From contig USAV01000052.1 in NCBI GenBank assembly GCA_900552715.1, positions 1 to 12,985 of the forward strand: DNA of 12,985 nt. Direction: 5' to 3'. This DNA comes from an uncultured Veillonella sp. (GTDB lineage: Bacteria > Bacillota > Negativicutes > Veillonellales > Veillonellaceae). Below are positions 1 through 6,779 of this stretch, piece after piece. Below the pieces are notes generated by a model that saw nothing but the letters and a program-made list of their open reading frames with translations, made no database searches and was not told where the DNA came from. The stretch's first letter is position 1. Each line of letters starts with the position of its first letter. Position numbers and translations under genes: made by a program.

Positions 1-1709
1 TCGATGTTTTCTACATCTGTATCGAAGAATTGAGCGAACTTAGCAATAATCTTAGTGCGTAATTCTTCAGCAGCCATTTTTGCTGCCGTACCAGTTACGT
101 ATGTTGTACTAGATGCATAAGAACCTGGATCAAATGGTACGATGTCTGTATCAGATTCAACAACAGTCATGTATTCCATAGGACAGCCGATGATTTCACA
201 AGCCATTTGAGTCAATACAGTATTAGCACCCATGCCCATATCGGAAGAGCCCGTATACAATGTGTAGTTACCATCATCGCCAAGACGAATTTCTACAGAT
301 GCTACGTCAATGTTAGCAACACCAGAACCTTGTAACGCTAATGCCATGCCAAGGCCACCGCGATAACGTTCGTCAATATCCCAAGAATGAGGACGCTCAT
401 CCCAACGAGCCATTTCTTTTACGCGGTTTACTGTATCTTGGAATAGACCAGAGTCAAGGTATTCATCTGGAGCATATACCAAGCTTTGTTCACCTTGAGC
501 AATCAAGTTCTTTTGACGCAATTCAGCAGGGTCAACACCCATTTTATCTGCCAAATTATTAACAGCACACTCTAATGGCCATAGCGCTTCTGTAGCACCA
601 TAACCACGGAATGCACCGCCTGGTGTATGGTTCATGTACACGCCTTCTGTACCGTAGTGGATAGCTGTCGCTTTATTGTATAAAGGAATGGACTTATGCT
701 CACCAGCTGTAGTAGTAGTGAAACAGTGAGTTGCATGAGCACCTGCATCAGTAATGGAGTCCATATCAATTACTTTGATAATTCCATCTTTTGTAGCACC
801 TACACGGATTTTCCATTCACGAGCATGACGTGTAGTGGAGCAAGTCTGTGCTTCAGTGCGATCGTATAAGAGGTAGCAAGGTTTCTTCAATGTCCACGCC
901 ACAAAAGCTGTCATAATTTCTGTACAAGCCGTTTGTTTAGAACCGAAACCACCGCCGATACGAGGTTTGATTACGCGAACCTTTGTAGCCGGAATTCCTA
1001 ATGCACGCGCAATATGACGGCGTACATGGAATACGATTTGTGTAGAAGATACGATAACTACGCGCCCTAATGCATCAATGTAACCATAACTTTGGAATGG
1101 TTCCATTGCTGTTTGCCGTGTAGCCTGGTCAAAGTAAGTACCGTCTACTACATAATCACATTTTGCAAGTTCAGCTTCAATATCACCTACTCGTTTATGA
1201 TAAGATACGCAAATATTGCGTTTATAATCTTGACCTACAGGGATATTATTATGAATATCATCTTCAGGATGGACTACTGTTTCATGGTCGATAGCCGTAT
1301 GCATATCGAGCACAGGTTTTTGTACTTCGTATTCAACCTTGATAAGAGGCATCGCTTTAAGTGCTGTAGCTTCATCTTTTGCGACAACAAGAGCCACTTC
1401 ATCGCCTACATAGCGAACTACAGGATCCAAGATAAGCGCATCATAAGCAGATGGCTCTGGATAGGTTTGACCAGCCAATGTAAAACGAGTATTAGGCACG
1501 TCTTCATGTGTAAAGATCGCTTCTACACCAGGAATCAATTTAGCTTTAGATGTATCGATTGATTTAATGCGCGCCTGTGCATGAGGGCTACGAAGAACCT
1601 TAATAACGAGCGCATCTTTTGGAACAAAATCGCCAGTATAAGACGGTTTACCCGTCAAAATACCTTTAGAGTCAACCTTGTCATAGGATTTACCAATGTG
1701 CTTATTCAT
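1..1709 (-). CDS. Molybdenum-cofactor subunit of a xanthine dehydrogenase-family hydroxylase (partial, C-terminus missing)
   Basis: Large catalytic subunit of a molybdenum hydroxylase, equivalent to E. coli XdhA or CoxL in the family. I translated it from the start codon to the left edge: 569 codons, open at base 1. The family is usually 750-800 residues, so about the last quarter, including the region of the catalytic Glu, lies outside the window. An N-terminal a/b-hammerhead domain covers about residues 15-130 (RYVGDEVALVV at 99-109). Cofactor-binding motifs follow: GGGFGSKQ at 252-259, GAFRGYGA at 366-373, GSSDMGMG at 487-494 and PFDPGSYASSTTYVTG at 525-540. The start ATG has AGAAGGAGG upstream and shares one base with the stop of the [2Fe-2S] gene (TAATG), suggesting translational coupling. 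The protein should be cytoplasmic and work with the two upstream gene products. Purine (xanthine or hypoxanthine) is the commonest substrate for the family, but nothing visible fixes it. Confidence 0.9.
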   Translation of the reverse strand, partial: MNKHIGKSYDKVDSKGILTGKPSYTGDFVPKDALVIKVLRSPHAQARIKSIDTSKAKLIPGVEAIFTHEDVPNTRFTLAGQTYPEPSAYDALILDPVVRYVGDEVALVVAKDEATALKAMPLIKVEYEVQKPVLDMHTAIDHETVVHPEDDIHNNIPVGQDYKRNICVSYHKRVGDIEAELAKCDYVVDGTYFDQATRQTAMEPFQSYGYIDALGRVVIVSSTQIVFHVRRHIARALGIPATKVRVIKPRIGGGFGSKQTACTEIMTAFVAWTLKKPCYLLYDRTEAQTCSTTRHAREWKIRVGATKDGIIKVIDMDSITDAGAHATHCFTTTTAGEHKSIPLYNKATAIHYGTEGVYMNHTPGGAFRGYGATEALWPLECAVNNLADKMGVDPAELRQKNLIAQGEQSLVYAPDEYLDSGLFQDTVNRVKEMARWDERPHSWDIDERYRGGLGMALALQGSGVANIDVASVEIRLGDDGNYTLYTGSSDMGMGANTVLTQMACEIIGCPMEYMTVVESDTDIVPFDPGSYASSTTYVTGTAAKMAAEELRTKIIAKFAQFFDTDVENI

Positions 1710-2164
1710 TATTTTAGGCCTCCTTCTAAGAATTTACGAACCCCTCGAAGTTGTGATTCATAGCCAGTACAACGGCACAAGTTACCGATGAGGTATTCAC
1801 GAATCTCATCATCACTAGCCTTTGGATTTTTACGTTTCAAGTTGATAGCACTCATCATCATGCCAGTTGTACAGAAGCCGCATTGGTCAGCGCCTTCGCT
1901 AGCAATACAAGCCGCTAATAATTCAGCCTCTTCTTGCAAGCCTTCTAATGTAGTGATTTTATGACCTGGTGCACGGAATGTAGGATATGCACAAGACAAG
2001 ATAATTTCGTCATCTACCCATACAGTGCAAAGGCCACAGTTTGTTGTGTCACAGCCACAACGTACGCTATAGTAACCAAGATTACGCAATGTATCCAATA
2101 ACATTTCATCAGTTGGCACATTAACAGTTACATTTTTATTATTAATATTAAGTACGAGTTCCAT
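1709..2164 (-). CDS. [2Fe-2S] subunit of the xanthine dehydrogenase-family hydroxylase
   Basis: Small electron-transfer subunit (E. coli XdhC / CoxS type), 151 residues, the normal length. The N-terminal plant-type ferredoxin domain carries one cluster through C38, C43, C46 and C58 (C-x4-C-x2-C-x11-C). The C-terminal four-helix domain carries the second through C95, C98, C130 and C132 (QCGFCTTGM and GNLCRCTGY). All eight expected cysteines are present. The protein passes electrons from the molybdenum centre to the FAD subunit. The start has a near-perfect AAGGAGGTG site inside the end of the FAD-subunit gene, and its ATG overlaps that gene's stop as TAATG. It is therefore the middle cistron of a tightly coupled operon in FAD, FeS, Mo order, the same order as coxM-coxS-coxL. 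Confidence 0.95.
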   Translation of the reverse strand: MELVLNINNKNVTVNVPTDEMLLDTLRNLGYYSVRCGCDTTNCGLCTVWVDDEIILSCAYPTFRAPGHKITTLEGLQEEAELLAACIASEGADQCGFCTTGMMMSAINLKRKNPKASDDEIREYLIGNLCRCTGYESQLRGVRKFLEGGLK

Positions 2165-2946
2165 TATTGTGCCACCTCCTTAGACAAGCGTTGAACCATA
2201 GCTTTTACCATTTCCATGCGATATTCTTTGGAAGCATGAGAGTTAGATTGGTAAACCAACTCTTCAGATGCTAATTGACCTGCTTCTTTTGCTGCAGACA
2301 ATCCTTTTTCTGAAAGCAGAGCACTTGCTTTTTCTGCTAATTGAGGCACGCCAGGTCGTGTACCGATGTACACTTCAACGCCTTTGTCATCACGGCGAAG
2401 AGCACCTGTCAACACTGGGAAGTCACCACGAGAGATGCGAAGAGCCTCTACAGCTACAGGCACATCTACTTTAGGGATACGGATTTCCACGAGGATATCA
2501 CGTTCTCTGTATTTCATATAGTCATGTATGGACATGCGACCGCCTTTAAAAGTAACGATGTCTGCATGTACTGCCATTAATGCAGGAATAATGTCGGAGA
2601 AGCCGAAGCGGCTTGCTACAGATCCACCCATAGTAGCAGTGTTCCGGAATTGAATGCCAAGAATTTCTTTAACACCTTTAACAACAGCACCACCACAGAA
2701 TTGTTGTAATGGCTCAAAACGTTCCACGTCGCCTTGCGTTGCCATAGCACCAATGACAAATTCGTTATCCTCTTCGCGAACATAACGCAAGTCAAGACTA
2801 GCCATATCAATCACTGCAGGCCATGTGCGCCGACCTAAACGCAACCAGCAGCCACCAGCTAGCATTGGGGCAGTTTTGTTTTTTGTGGCTAATTCATAAG
2901 CCTCTTCCACCGTCTTCGGTTGTAATACTTTCATAAATGCTAACAT
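2164..2946 (-). CDS. FAD-binding subunit of the xanthine dehydrogenase-family hydroxylase
   Basis: Medium subunit (E. coli XdhB / CoxM type), 260 residues from the chosen start, slightly short for a family usually near 280-300. The FAD-binding PCMH fold shows AGGCWLRLG at 30-38 (family form AGGTxL) and NTATMGGSVAS at 102-112, followed by SDIIPALMA. A C-terminal CO-dehydrogenase flavoprotein domain fills the rest. It transfers electrons from the [2Fe-2S] subunit to the final acceptor. The open frame extends upstream to 3015, but I start at the ATG at 2946 because AGAGGA lies 6 bases before it and the extra N-terminus (SSSSVSISI) does not look like the family. A second ATG four codons on gives the more classical MKVLQP start but is less well spaced from the ribosome site. 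It is the first gene of the operon. Confidence 0.9.
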   Translation of the reverse strand: MLAFMKVLQPKTVEEAYELATKNKTAPMLAGGCWLRLGRRTWPAVIDMASLDLRYVREEDNEFVIGAMATQGDVERFEPLQQFCGGAVVKGVKEILGIQFRNTATMGGSVASRFGFSDIIPALMAVHADIVTFKGGRMSIHDYMKYRERDILVEIRIPKVDVPVAVEALRISRGDFPVLTGALRRDDKGVEVYIGTRPGVPQLAEKASALLSEKGLSAAKEAGQLASEELVYQSNSHASKEYRMEMVKAMVQRLSKEVAQ

Positions 2947-2965
2947 AATCTGTCCTCTCAATGGT

Positions 2966-3000
2966 ATACTAATACTAACAGAACTGGATGATAACCACAA
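2966..3000 (-). promoter_or_regulatory. Candidate promoter of the xdh-like operon
   Basis: Reading leftwards, TTATCA (2989-2994) is 17 bases from TAGTAT (2966-2971). A second TAGTAT lies directly beside it (2972-2977), with TTGTGG (2995-3000) 17 bases upstream. Each hexamer matches consensus only partly, and the leader would be very short. This is a guess from spacing. Confidence 0.3.
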
Positions 3001-3032
3001 AAATACAGATATCACCGAACTACAAACTTAGC

Positions 3033-3051
3033 AGGAATCTATAGAATTCCT
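3033..3051. repeat. 6-bp inverted repeat between divergent xdh-like operon and queG
   Basis: AGGAAT and ATTCCT flank a 7-base spacer in the 151-base divergent intergenic region. It could be a small operator for either gene. The arms are short enough to arise by chance. Confidence 0.25.
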
Positions 3052-3097
3052 CACGTTTCTTATACTTTTATTTTACCAATTATTCGCCACTAAATCT

Positions 3098-3976
3098 ATG
3101 ATGAAAGATATAAATTTACAGGAATTTTGCAAAGAATTACATATTTATGAATTTGGGATTGCCCCTTGGCCTCTACCTGAAAATGCAAAAACCATTTTGT
3201 ACGAAACCAATCCCTGTCCATTTACAGCTGCAGATGTGGAGGAACGACTACTAGGAACAACTGATTTCACACCTAAAAGTGCTATTGTCTGTCTCTTTCC
3301 ATACTACGTAGAACATAACGGTCCATCCAATCTGTCCCGCTATACATGGGGCACAGATTATCACCTGGTCATTAATGAATATTTAGAAAAACTTATTGAA
3401 AAATTACAAAAAATGAATACTTCAGCTCAATTTTCTATACATTGTGACACCTCTCCCTTGGCAGACCGTTACATGGCATACTTAGCGGGCCTTGGCTTTT
3501 ATGGCAAAAACAATTGTTTCATCAGTCCTAAATGGGGATCCTACGTAGTAATAGGAACGATATTAACCACCTTAGAATTTGAGCCGAACACACCACTTGA
3601 ACAATCTTGCATGGGTTGTAATCGTTGTATTACCGCTTGTCTAGGTCAATGCTTAGGGCACGAAGAATTCAAATATGATACTTGTAAAAGCTACTTAACA
3701 CAGAAAAAAGGCGAACTCACCGACCGAGAACAACATATTATCGCTAAAACCCCATTAGTATTTGGCTGCGATGTATGCCAAGAGGTTTGCCCTCATAATC
3801 AGAGTATCCCCGCAACGCCTATACCTGAATTTCAACGAGTAGAACCGTACATAGATATTAACGAACTAGAGACCCTAACAAACAAAGAATTCAAAGCTAA
3901 GTATGGTAATCGGGCATTCTCGTGGCGGGGGAAGAAAATATTAATGAGAAACCAAAATATTATTGAAGAAAAATAG
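3098..3976 (+). CDS. queG: Epoxyqueuosine reductase QueG (short form)
   Basis: Reduces epoxyqueuosine to queuosine in the tRNA anticodon, a cobalamin- and [4Fe-4S]-dependent cytoplasmic step. The protein is 292 residues. The N-terminal DUF1730 region contains SRYTWGTDYH (80-89). CDTSPLADR (116-124) holds the Asp117 expected as proton donor, followed by GLGFYGKNN (131-139). The two-cluster ferredoxin part uses C171, C174, C177, C181 and C196, then CDVCQEVCPHN (224-234). The usual Pro after the fourth cysteine is replaced (CLGQCLG), while the second CxxCxxxCP is intact. Many QueG proteins reach 340-390 residues with a C-terminal HEAT-like extension, which this one lacks. Two adjacent ATGs (3098, 3101) could start it. 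No clear ribosome site is visible before either, so the start is uncertain. It diverges from the xdh-like operon. Its cobalamin requirement is a loose thematic link to cbiZ. Confidence 0.85.
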   Translation: MMKDINLQEFCKELHIYEFGIAPWPLPENAKTILYETNPCPFTAADVEERLLGTTDFTPKSAIVCLFPYYVEHNGPSNLSRYTWGTDYHLVINEYLEKLIEKLQKMNTSAQFSIHCDTSPLADRYMAYLAGLGFYGKNNCFISPKWGSYVVIGTILTTLEFEPNTPLEQSCMGCNRCITACLGQCLGHEEFKYDTCKSYLTQKKGELTDREQHIIAKTPLVFGCDVCQEVCPHNQSIPATPIPEFQRVEPYIDINELETLTNKEFKAKYGNRAFSWRGKKILMRNQNIIEEK

Positions 3977-4049
3977 ATATTATAATTTGTATTTGAGATG
4001 TAAAATGGCTGTGACGTCTATTAAGATGTTATGGCTATTTTTATAGAAT

Positions 4050-4080
4050 AAAAAGAGACGATCGCTGGTCGTCTCTTTTT
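4050..4080. terminator. Bidirectional intrinsic terminator between queG and yfbR
   Basis: A perfect 12-bp stem (4050-4061 with 4069-4080) has a 7-base loop. The arms run from an A5 tract to a T6 tract, so either strand reads as a hairpin followed by U residues. It serves queG from the left and yfbR from the right. Confidence 0.9.
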
Positions 4081-4086
4081 TAATCA

Positions 4087-4677
4087 TTATTTGATTTCGT
4101 AGTAATTTAGCTCATCCAAGCTTTTACCAAGAGCAGGCATATAAGTCTCAAGGAACATATCTACTTCTGGCATGTTGAGTGCTTTCAGTTTAGCCAAAAT
4201 GGAGTCATGTGCTTCTTTAAACTCATCGTTCCCTGCCTTGAGTTCGTTTACACATTTCATATAGGCCGAAATTGTATCTGCCGCCTTAACGATAGGCCAC
4301 TCAGGATTACCCTCTGCATCTACTATAAAAGGCTTATAAACAGCTTGTAATCGTTCTGGCAAGGTAGATAACATTTTCTCTTGTGCTAATGTTTCAACTT
4401 CACCATACAGTTCACGAAGTTTTGGGTCAAAGTATTTAATAGGCGTCGGCATATCGCCGGTAAAGATTTCACTCACCTCATGGTACATGGCAATGACCGC
4501 TACCTTATTAATGTCCACATTGCCACCAAAGTATTCATTCTTTAGAGCTGCTAAGTTATGCGCGACCATGGCTACTTCTAAGCTATGTTCTTGAATATTT
4601 TCAGTTTCTGTATTGCGCATAAGGCTCCATCGATTGATAAAGCGCATGCGTTTTAAAAATGCAAAAAACGAACTCAT
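4087..4677 (-). CDS. yfbR: HD-domain 5'-deoxynucleotidase, YfbR family
   Basis: Dephosphorylates deoxyribonucleoside 5'-monophosphates in the cytoplasm and helps balance dNTP pools. It is 196 residues against 199 for E. coli YfbR, and it is collinear with my recollection of that protein: FINRWSLMRN (13-22), TENIQEHSLEVAMVAH (25-40), FGGNV, TGDMPTPIKYF (73-83) and VKAADTISAYMKC. Metal and catalytic positions H31, H66 and D134 are present. The Asp of the HD dyad is Glu67 here (YHEVSE where E. coli has YHDASE), a conservative change that keeps a carboxylate. The start ATG follows GGGGG at a short 4-base spacing. The gene is monocistronic: its own promoter-like sequence and a palindrome lie upstream and the shared terminator downstream. 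Confidence 0.9.
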   Translation of the reverse strand: MSSFFAFLKRMRFINRWSLMRNTETENIQEHSLEVAMVAHNLAALKNEYFGGNVDINKVAVIAMYHEVSEIFTGDMPTPIKYFDPKLRELYGEVETLAQEKMLSTLPERLQAVYKPFIVDAEGNPEWPIVKAADTISAYMKCVNELKAGNDEFKEAHDSILAKLKALNMPEVDMFLETYMPALGKSLDELNYYEIK

Positions 4678-4691
4678 ATATCCCCCATTAC

Positions 4692-4722
4692 ATAATAGGT
4701 CCTGCAGTGCAGGACCTATTAT
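4692..4722. promoter_or_regulatory. 31-base perfect palindrome over the probable yfbR promoter
   Basis: Fifteen bases (4692-4706) are exactly complementary to 4708-4722 around a single central G. On the minus strand a consensus TATAAT lies at 4723-4718, on the outer edge of the dyad, so transcription would be expected to start near 4711, inside it. The RNA would then hold only one arm, which favours a DNA operator over an RNA hairpin. Alternatively it is a dacA-side hairpin with no U tract. The inner end is only 5 bases from the yfbR ribosome site. Confidence 0.6.
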
Positions 4723-4746
4723 AATACTATTAATTTAACTAGATAA

Positions 4747-4778
4747 CATAAAATATACTACGCATGTTCTAGGCGTGC
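4747..4778 (-). repeat. Single copy of a CGCCTAG-type element after the carboxypeptidase gene
   Basis: The minus strand reads CGCCTAGAACATGCG followed by a T-rich run. It resembles the two tandem copies at 7552-7601, which also follow a minus-strand gene. A weak ACGC/GCGT stem could form, so it may be a decayed terminator of the mscS-carboxypeptidase unit. Confidence 0.35.
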
Positions 4779-4804
4779 TTTAACCATACTCAAGTAACGG
4801 TCAA

Positions 4805-5662
4805 TTAAATTACACCGCGAAGTTTAAAGCCATAGTCAAGGAATTGTACTGCTTCATCCCAACGGTTATCATCGTTAAGCATAACTACAATCATAGTATG
4901 ACCATTACGGGTAGCCGATGCAATCAAGCATTCTCCTGCCGCATTCGTAAAGCCAGTTTTTAAACCATTAGCACCGGGATATTTATTGCGAATGAAATGG
5001 TTTGTGGTGCGAATTGTTTCTGGCGTACGGTTTTGATAAGGCACCTTATAATAATCATTGGCTACTTTATCGCGGAACATTTGGTATTTCATACCATACG
5101 CTGCAATCATCGCCAAGTCACGAGCCGTAGAGTGATGGCCCATTTGTGTCAAACCATGAGGATTTAAAAATACACTATTTTTTGCCCCTGCTTTTGCAGC
5201 AACGCGATTCATGTCCTTTGCAAAATTCTCTACAGAGCCACTTACATTTTCTGCTACTACAACGGCCGCATCATTACCGCTGGCAACCATCATGCCTTCA
5301 AGAACGCCTTCCAAGGTAATTTGATCACCAACGCGAACCCCCAGATTGGATTCCTCCATACTAGTGGCATAACTACTAATAGTCGCCAGTTCATCAAGTT
5401 GTGTACCTTTGAGTTCTAGAGCTGTTAACAATGTAACCATTTTCGTAGTACTCGCAGGATGCATCCACTTATCAGGATTCTTTGCAAATAGGATTTCTTT
5501 TGTATCCGCATCAATGAGAACAACAGCCTCACCTATCGTAGATGGTGGCGCAATATACGCCGCATGAGAAACACTAGTACCGAAAATAATAGCGCCTATA
5601 AAGGCTATCATCAAAATAAGTCGTTTCCAAACTATACAAACATTAGTTGTTAAAGATATCAT
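4805..5662 (-). CDS. Secreted D-alanyl-D-alanine carboxypeptidase (peptidase S11, PBP5 type)
   Basis: Trims the terminal D-Ala from peptidoglycan pentapeptides outside the cytoplasmic membrane. It is 285 residues from the chosen start. The signal peptide shows K13-R14, a hydrophobic core at about 15-28 and SHA at 32-34, with cleavage before A35. The penicillin-binding triad is complete: S71-T-T-K74, SGN at 128-130 and KTG at 235-237. It ends soon after the catalytic domain and lacks the C-terminal beta domain and amphipathic membrane helix of E. coli PBP5 (403 residues), so it is probably soluble once cleaved. A GTG start at 5683 is also open. I prefer the ATG at 5662 because GTGAG lies just before it and it gives a cleaner signal peptide. 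It follows the channel gene by 24 bases and is probably co-transcribed with it. The family is certain; the exact paralogue (dacA, dacF or other) is not. Confidence 0.92.
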   Translation of the reverse strand: MISLTTNVCIVWKRLILMIAFIGAIIFGTSVSHAAYIAPPSTIGEAVVLIDADTKEILFAKNPDKWMHPASTTKMVTLLTALELKGTQLDELATISSYATSMEESNLGVRVGDQITLEGVLEGMMVASGNDAAVVVAENVSGSVENFAKDMNRVAAKAGAKNSVFLNPHGLTQMGHHSTARDLAMIAAYGMKYQMFRDKVANDYYKVPYQNRTPETIRTTNHFIRNKYPGANGLKTGFTNAAGECLIASATRNGHTMIVVMLNDDNRWDEAVQFLDYGFKLRGVI

Positions 5663-5686
5663 ATATCTCACTTTCTGTATCACATA

Positions 5687-6616
5687 TTAACTTTCAGGGT
5701 TATCATCAATGGCAACATCCGTTCCACTTGCCTTTTTCTTAGTTCCCTTAATTTCACCAGTAGAGTTATCTACATTTTGAAGATATACAACACGTTGAGG
5801 ATATGGAATGTCGATACCATATTTATCGAACGCATCTTTTACATCAGACATAATTCCATATTGCACATCTAAGAAGTCTTTCGACTTAACGCGTGCATAG
5901 GCAGCAATGCGTACAGAGTTATCGCCAAATTCAGAAATACCAATTTCCATGTTTTTAGGATTGAGTACACGTTTATCAGCAGCAAAAATATTTTTTAAGA
6001 TTTTAATTGCTTCATGATGATTATTGTTATAACCAATATCAAAGACGAACGGGATAACCCTTTCGTGGGTATAAGCAATATTAGTTATGGCTTGGGAGGT
6101 AAGGATAGAGTTTGGTATATACACATTTTTTTGATCTTTAGTAGTGATAATAGTATACATAAATTGAATAGACTTAACACTACCTACAGTATCTCCAACT
6201 TGAATAACATGACCTGCTCTAAAAGGCTTAAATATAAGAATTAATAAGCCTGATGCCAAGTTAGATAAGTTGTTTTGTAAGGCCAAACCAATACCTAAAC
6301 CAAAGGCACCAAAGGCTGCTACAAAGGATGTAGTAGGAACACCAATTTGATTTAAGCAAATCAATATTAGACCTACTAGCAATGCATAATTGATGATCTG
6401 CGTAATAAAGCTCATCGCAGCAGAGTCATAAGAGGCCTTTGTCATAATACGGACAGCAAAGGTTTTCACCCATTTAATAGCATAACGACCTACCCAAAAT
6501 ATAATAAGAGCTAATAATATATTGCCCGCTTGAGAAAAGAACCAATCTCGAAGTTGAATCAATACATTAGCATCTTTAAACAGTAATTCAGAAGCCCTAT
6601 TTAAAAGATCACTCAT
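5687..6616 (-). CDS. mscS: Small-conductance mechanosensitive channel, MscS family
   Basis: Inner-membrane channel that opens under membrane tension to release solutes during hypo-osmotic shock. It is 309 residues from the chosen ATG, close to E. coli MscS (286), with three membrane helices at about 30-47, 70-88 and 97-128. The third is the pore helix, rich in Gly and Ala (FGAFGLGIGLALQNN at 102-116). The beta-domain signature FKPFRAGHVIQVGD (129-142) and the cytoplasmic cage region follow. The last 25 or so residues are polar and look disordered. The open frame extends to 6682, but the ATG at 6616 has a textbook GGAGG five bases upstream. It is the first gene of a pair with the carboxypeptidase and diverges from cbiZ. 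Confidence 0.92.
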   Translation of the reverse strand: MSDLLNRASELLFKDANVLIQLRDWFFSQAGNILLALIIFWVGRYAIKWVKTFAVRIMTKASYDSAAMSFITQIINYALLVGLILICLNQIGVPTTSFVAAFGAFGLGIGLALQNNLSNLASGLLILIFKPFRAGHVIQVGDTVGSVKSIQFMYTIITTKDQKNVYIPNSILTSQAITNIAYTHERVIPFVFDIGYNNNHHEAIKILKNIFAADKRVLNPKNMEIGISEFGDNSVRIAAYARVKSKDFLDVQYGIMSDVKDAFDKYGIDIPYPQRVVYLQNVDNSTGEIKGTKKKASGTDVAIDDNPES

Positions 6617-6678
6617 ACTAACCTCCATGAATAAAATATAACGCTCATTCGGTAGAATCAGAAATATATTCGAAATAA

Positions 6679-6705
6679 ACATATGTGTTATAATCTAACA
6701 TATGT
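6679..6705. promoter_or_regulatory. cbiZ promoter framed by two ACATATGT palindromes
   Basis: On the plus strand TGTTATAAT (6686-6694) is an exact extended -10 element with no good -35. It sits between two identical 8-base palindromes ACATATGT (6679-6686 and 6698-6705) whose centres are 19 bases apart, nearly two helical turns. The arrangement looks like a paired operator overlapping the promoter. The same DNA read leftwards gives TATAAC and could also serve mscS. The regulator is unknown. Confidence 0.55.
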
Positions 6706-6779
6706 ATTTTACAATAATTTAGTAAAACTATTATATCCTTATATTATATATATAACAATCTAAATCTAGGGAGACTTAT

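Noticed and set aside
1092..1562. 156-codon open frame on the plus strand
   Set aside because: It lies fully antisense to the molybdenum subunit gene, whose motifs are unmistakable. Its composition (Cys, Phe, Tyr, Ile rich) is typical of a shadow frame, and it has no ribosome site.
2947..3015. N-terminal extension of the FAD subunit to 3015
   Set aside because: The extra residues are unlike the family, and the ATG at 2946 has a good AGAGGA ribosome site.
4760..4806. Minus-strand run after the carboxypeptidase stop reading IDRYLSMVKARLEHA then stop
   Set aside because: It looks peptide-like and could be a remnant or a frameshifted tail, but it is out of frame with the upstream gene, very short and has no ribosome site. 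The carboxypeptidase is already complete for its catalytic domain.
6701..6779. Possible cobalamin riboswitch upstream of cbiZ
   Set aside because: The leader is about 80 bases, AT-rich and without the conserved B12-box or the paired core of that riboswitch.
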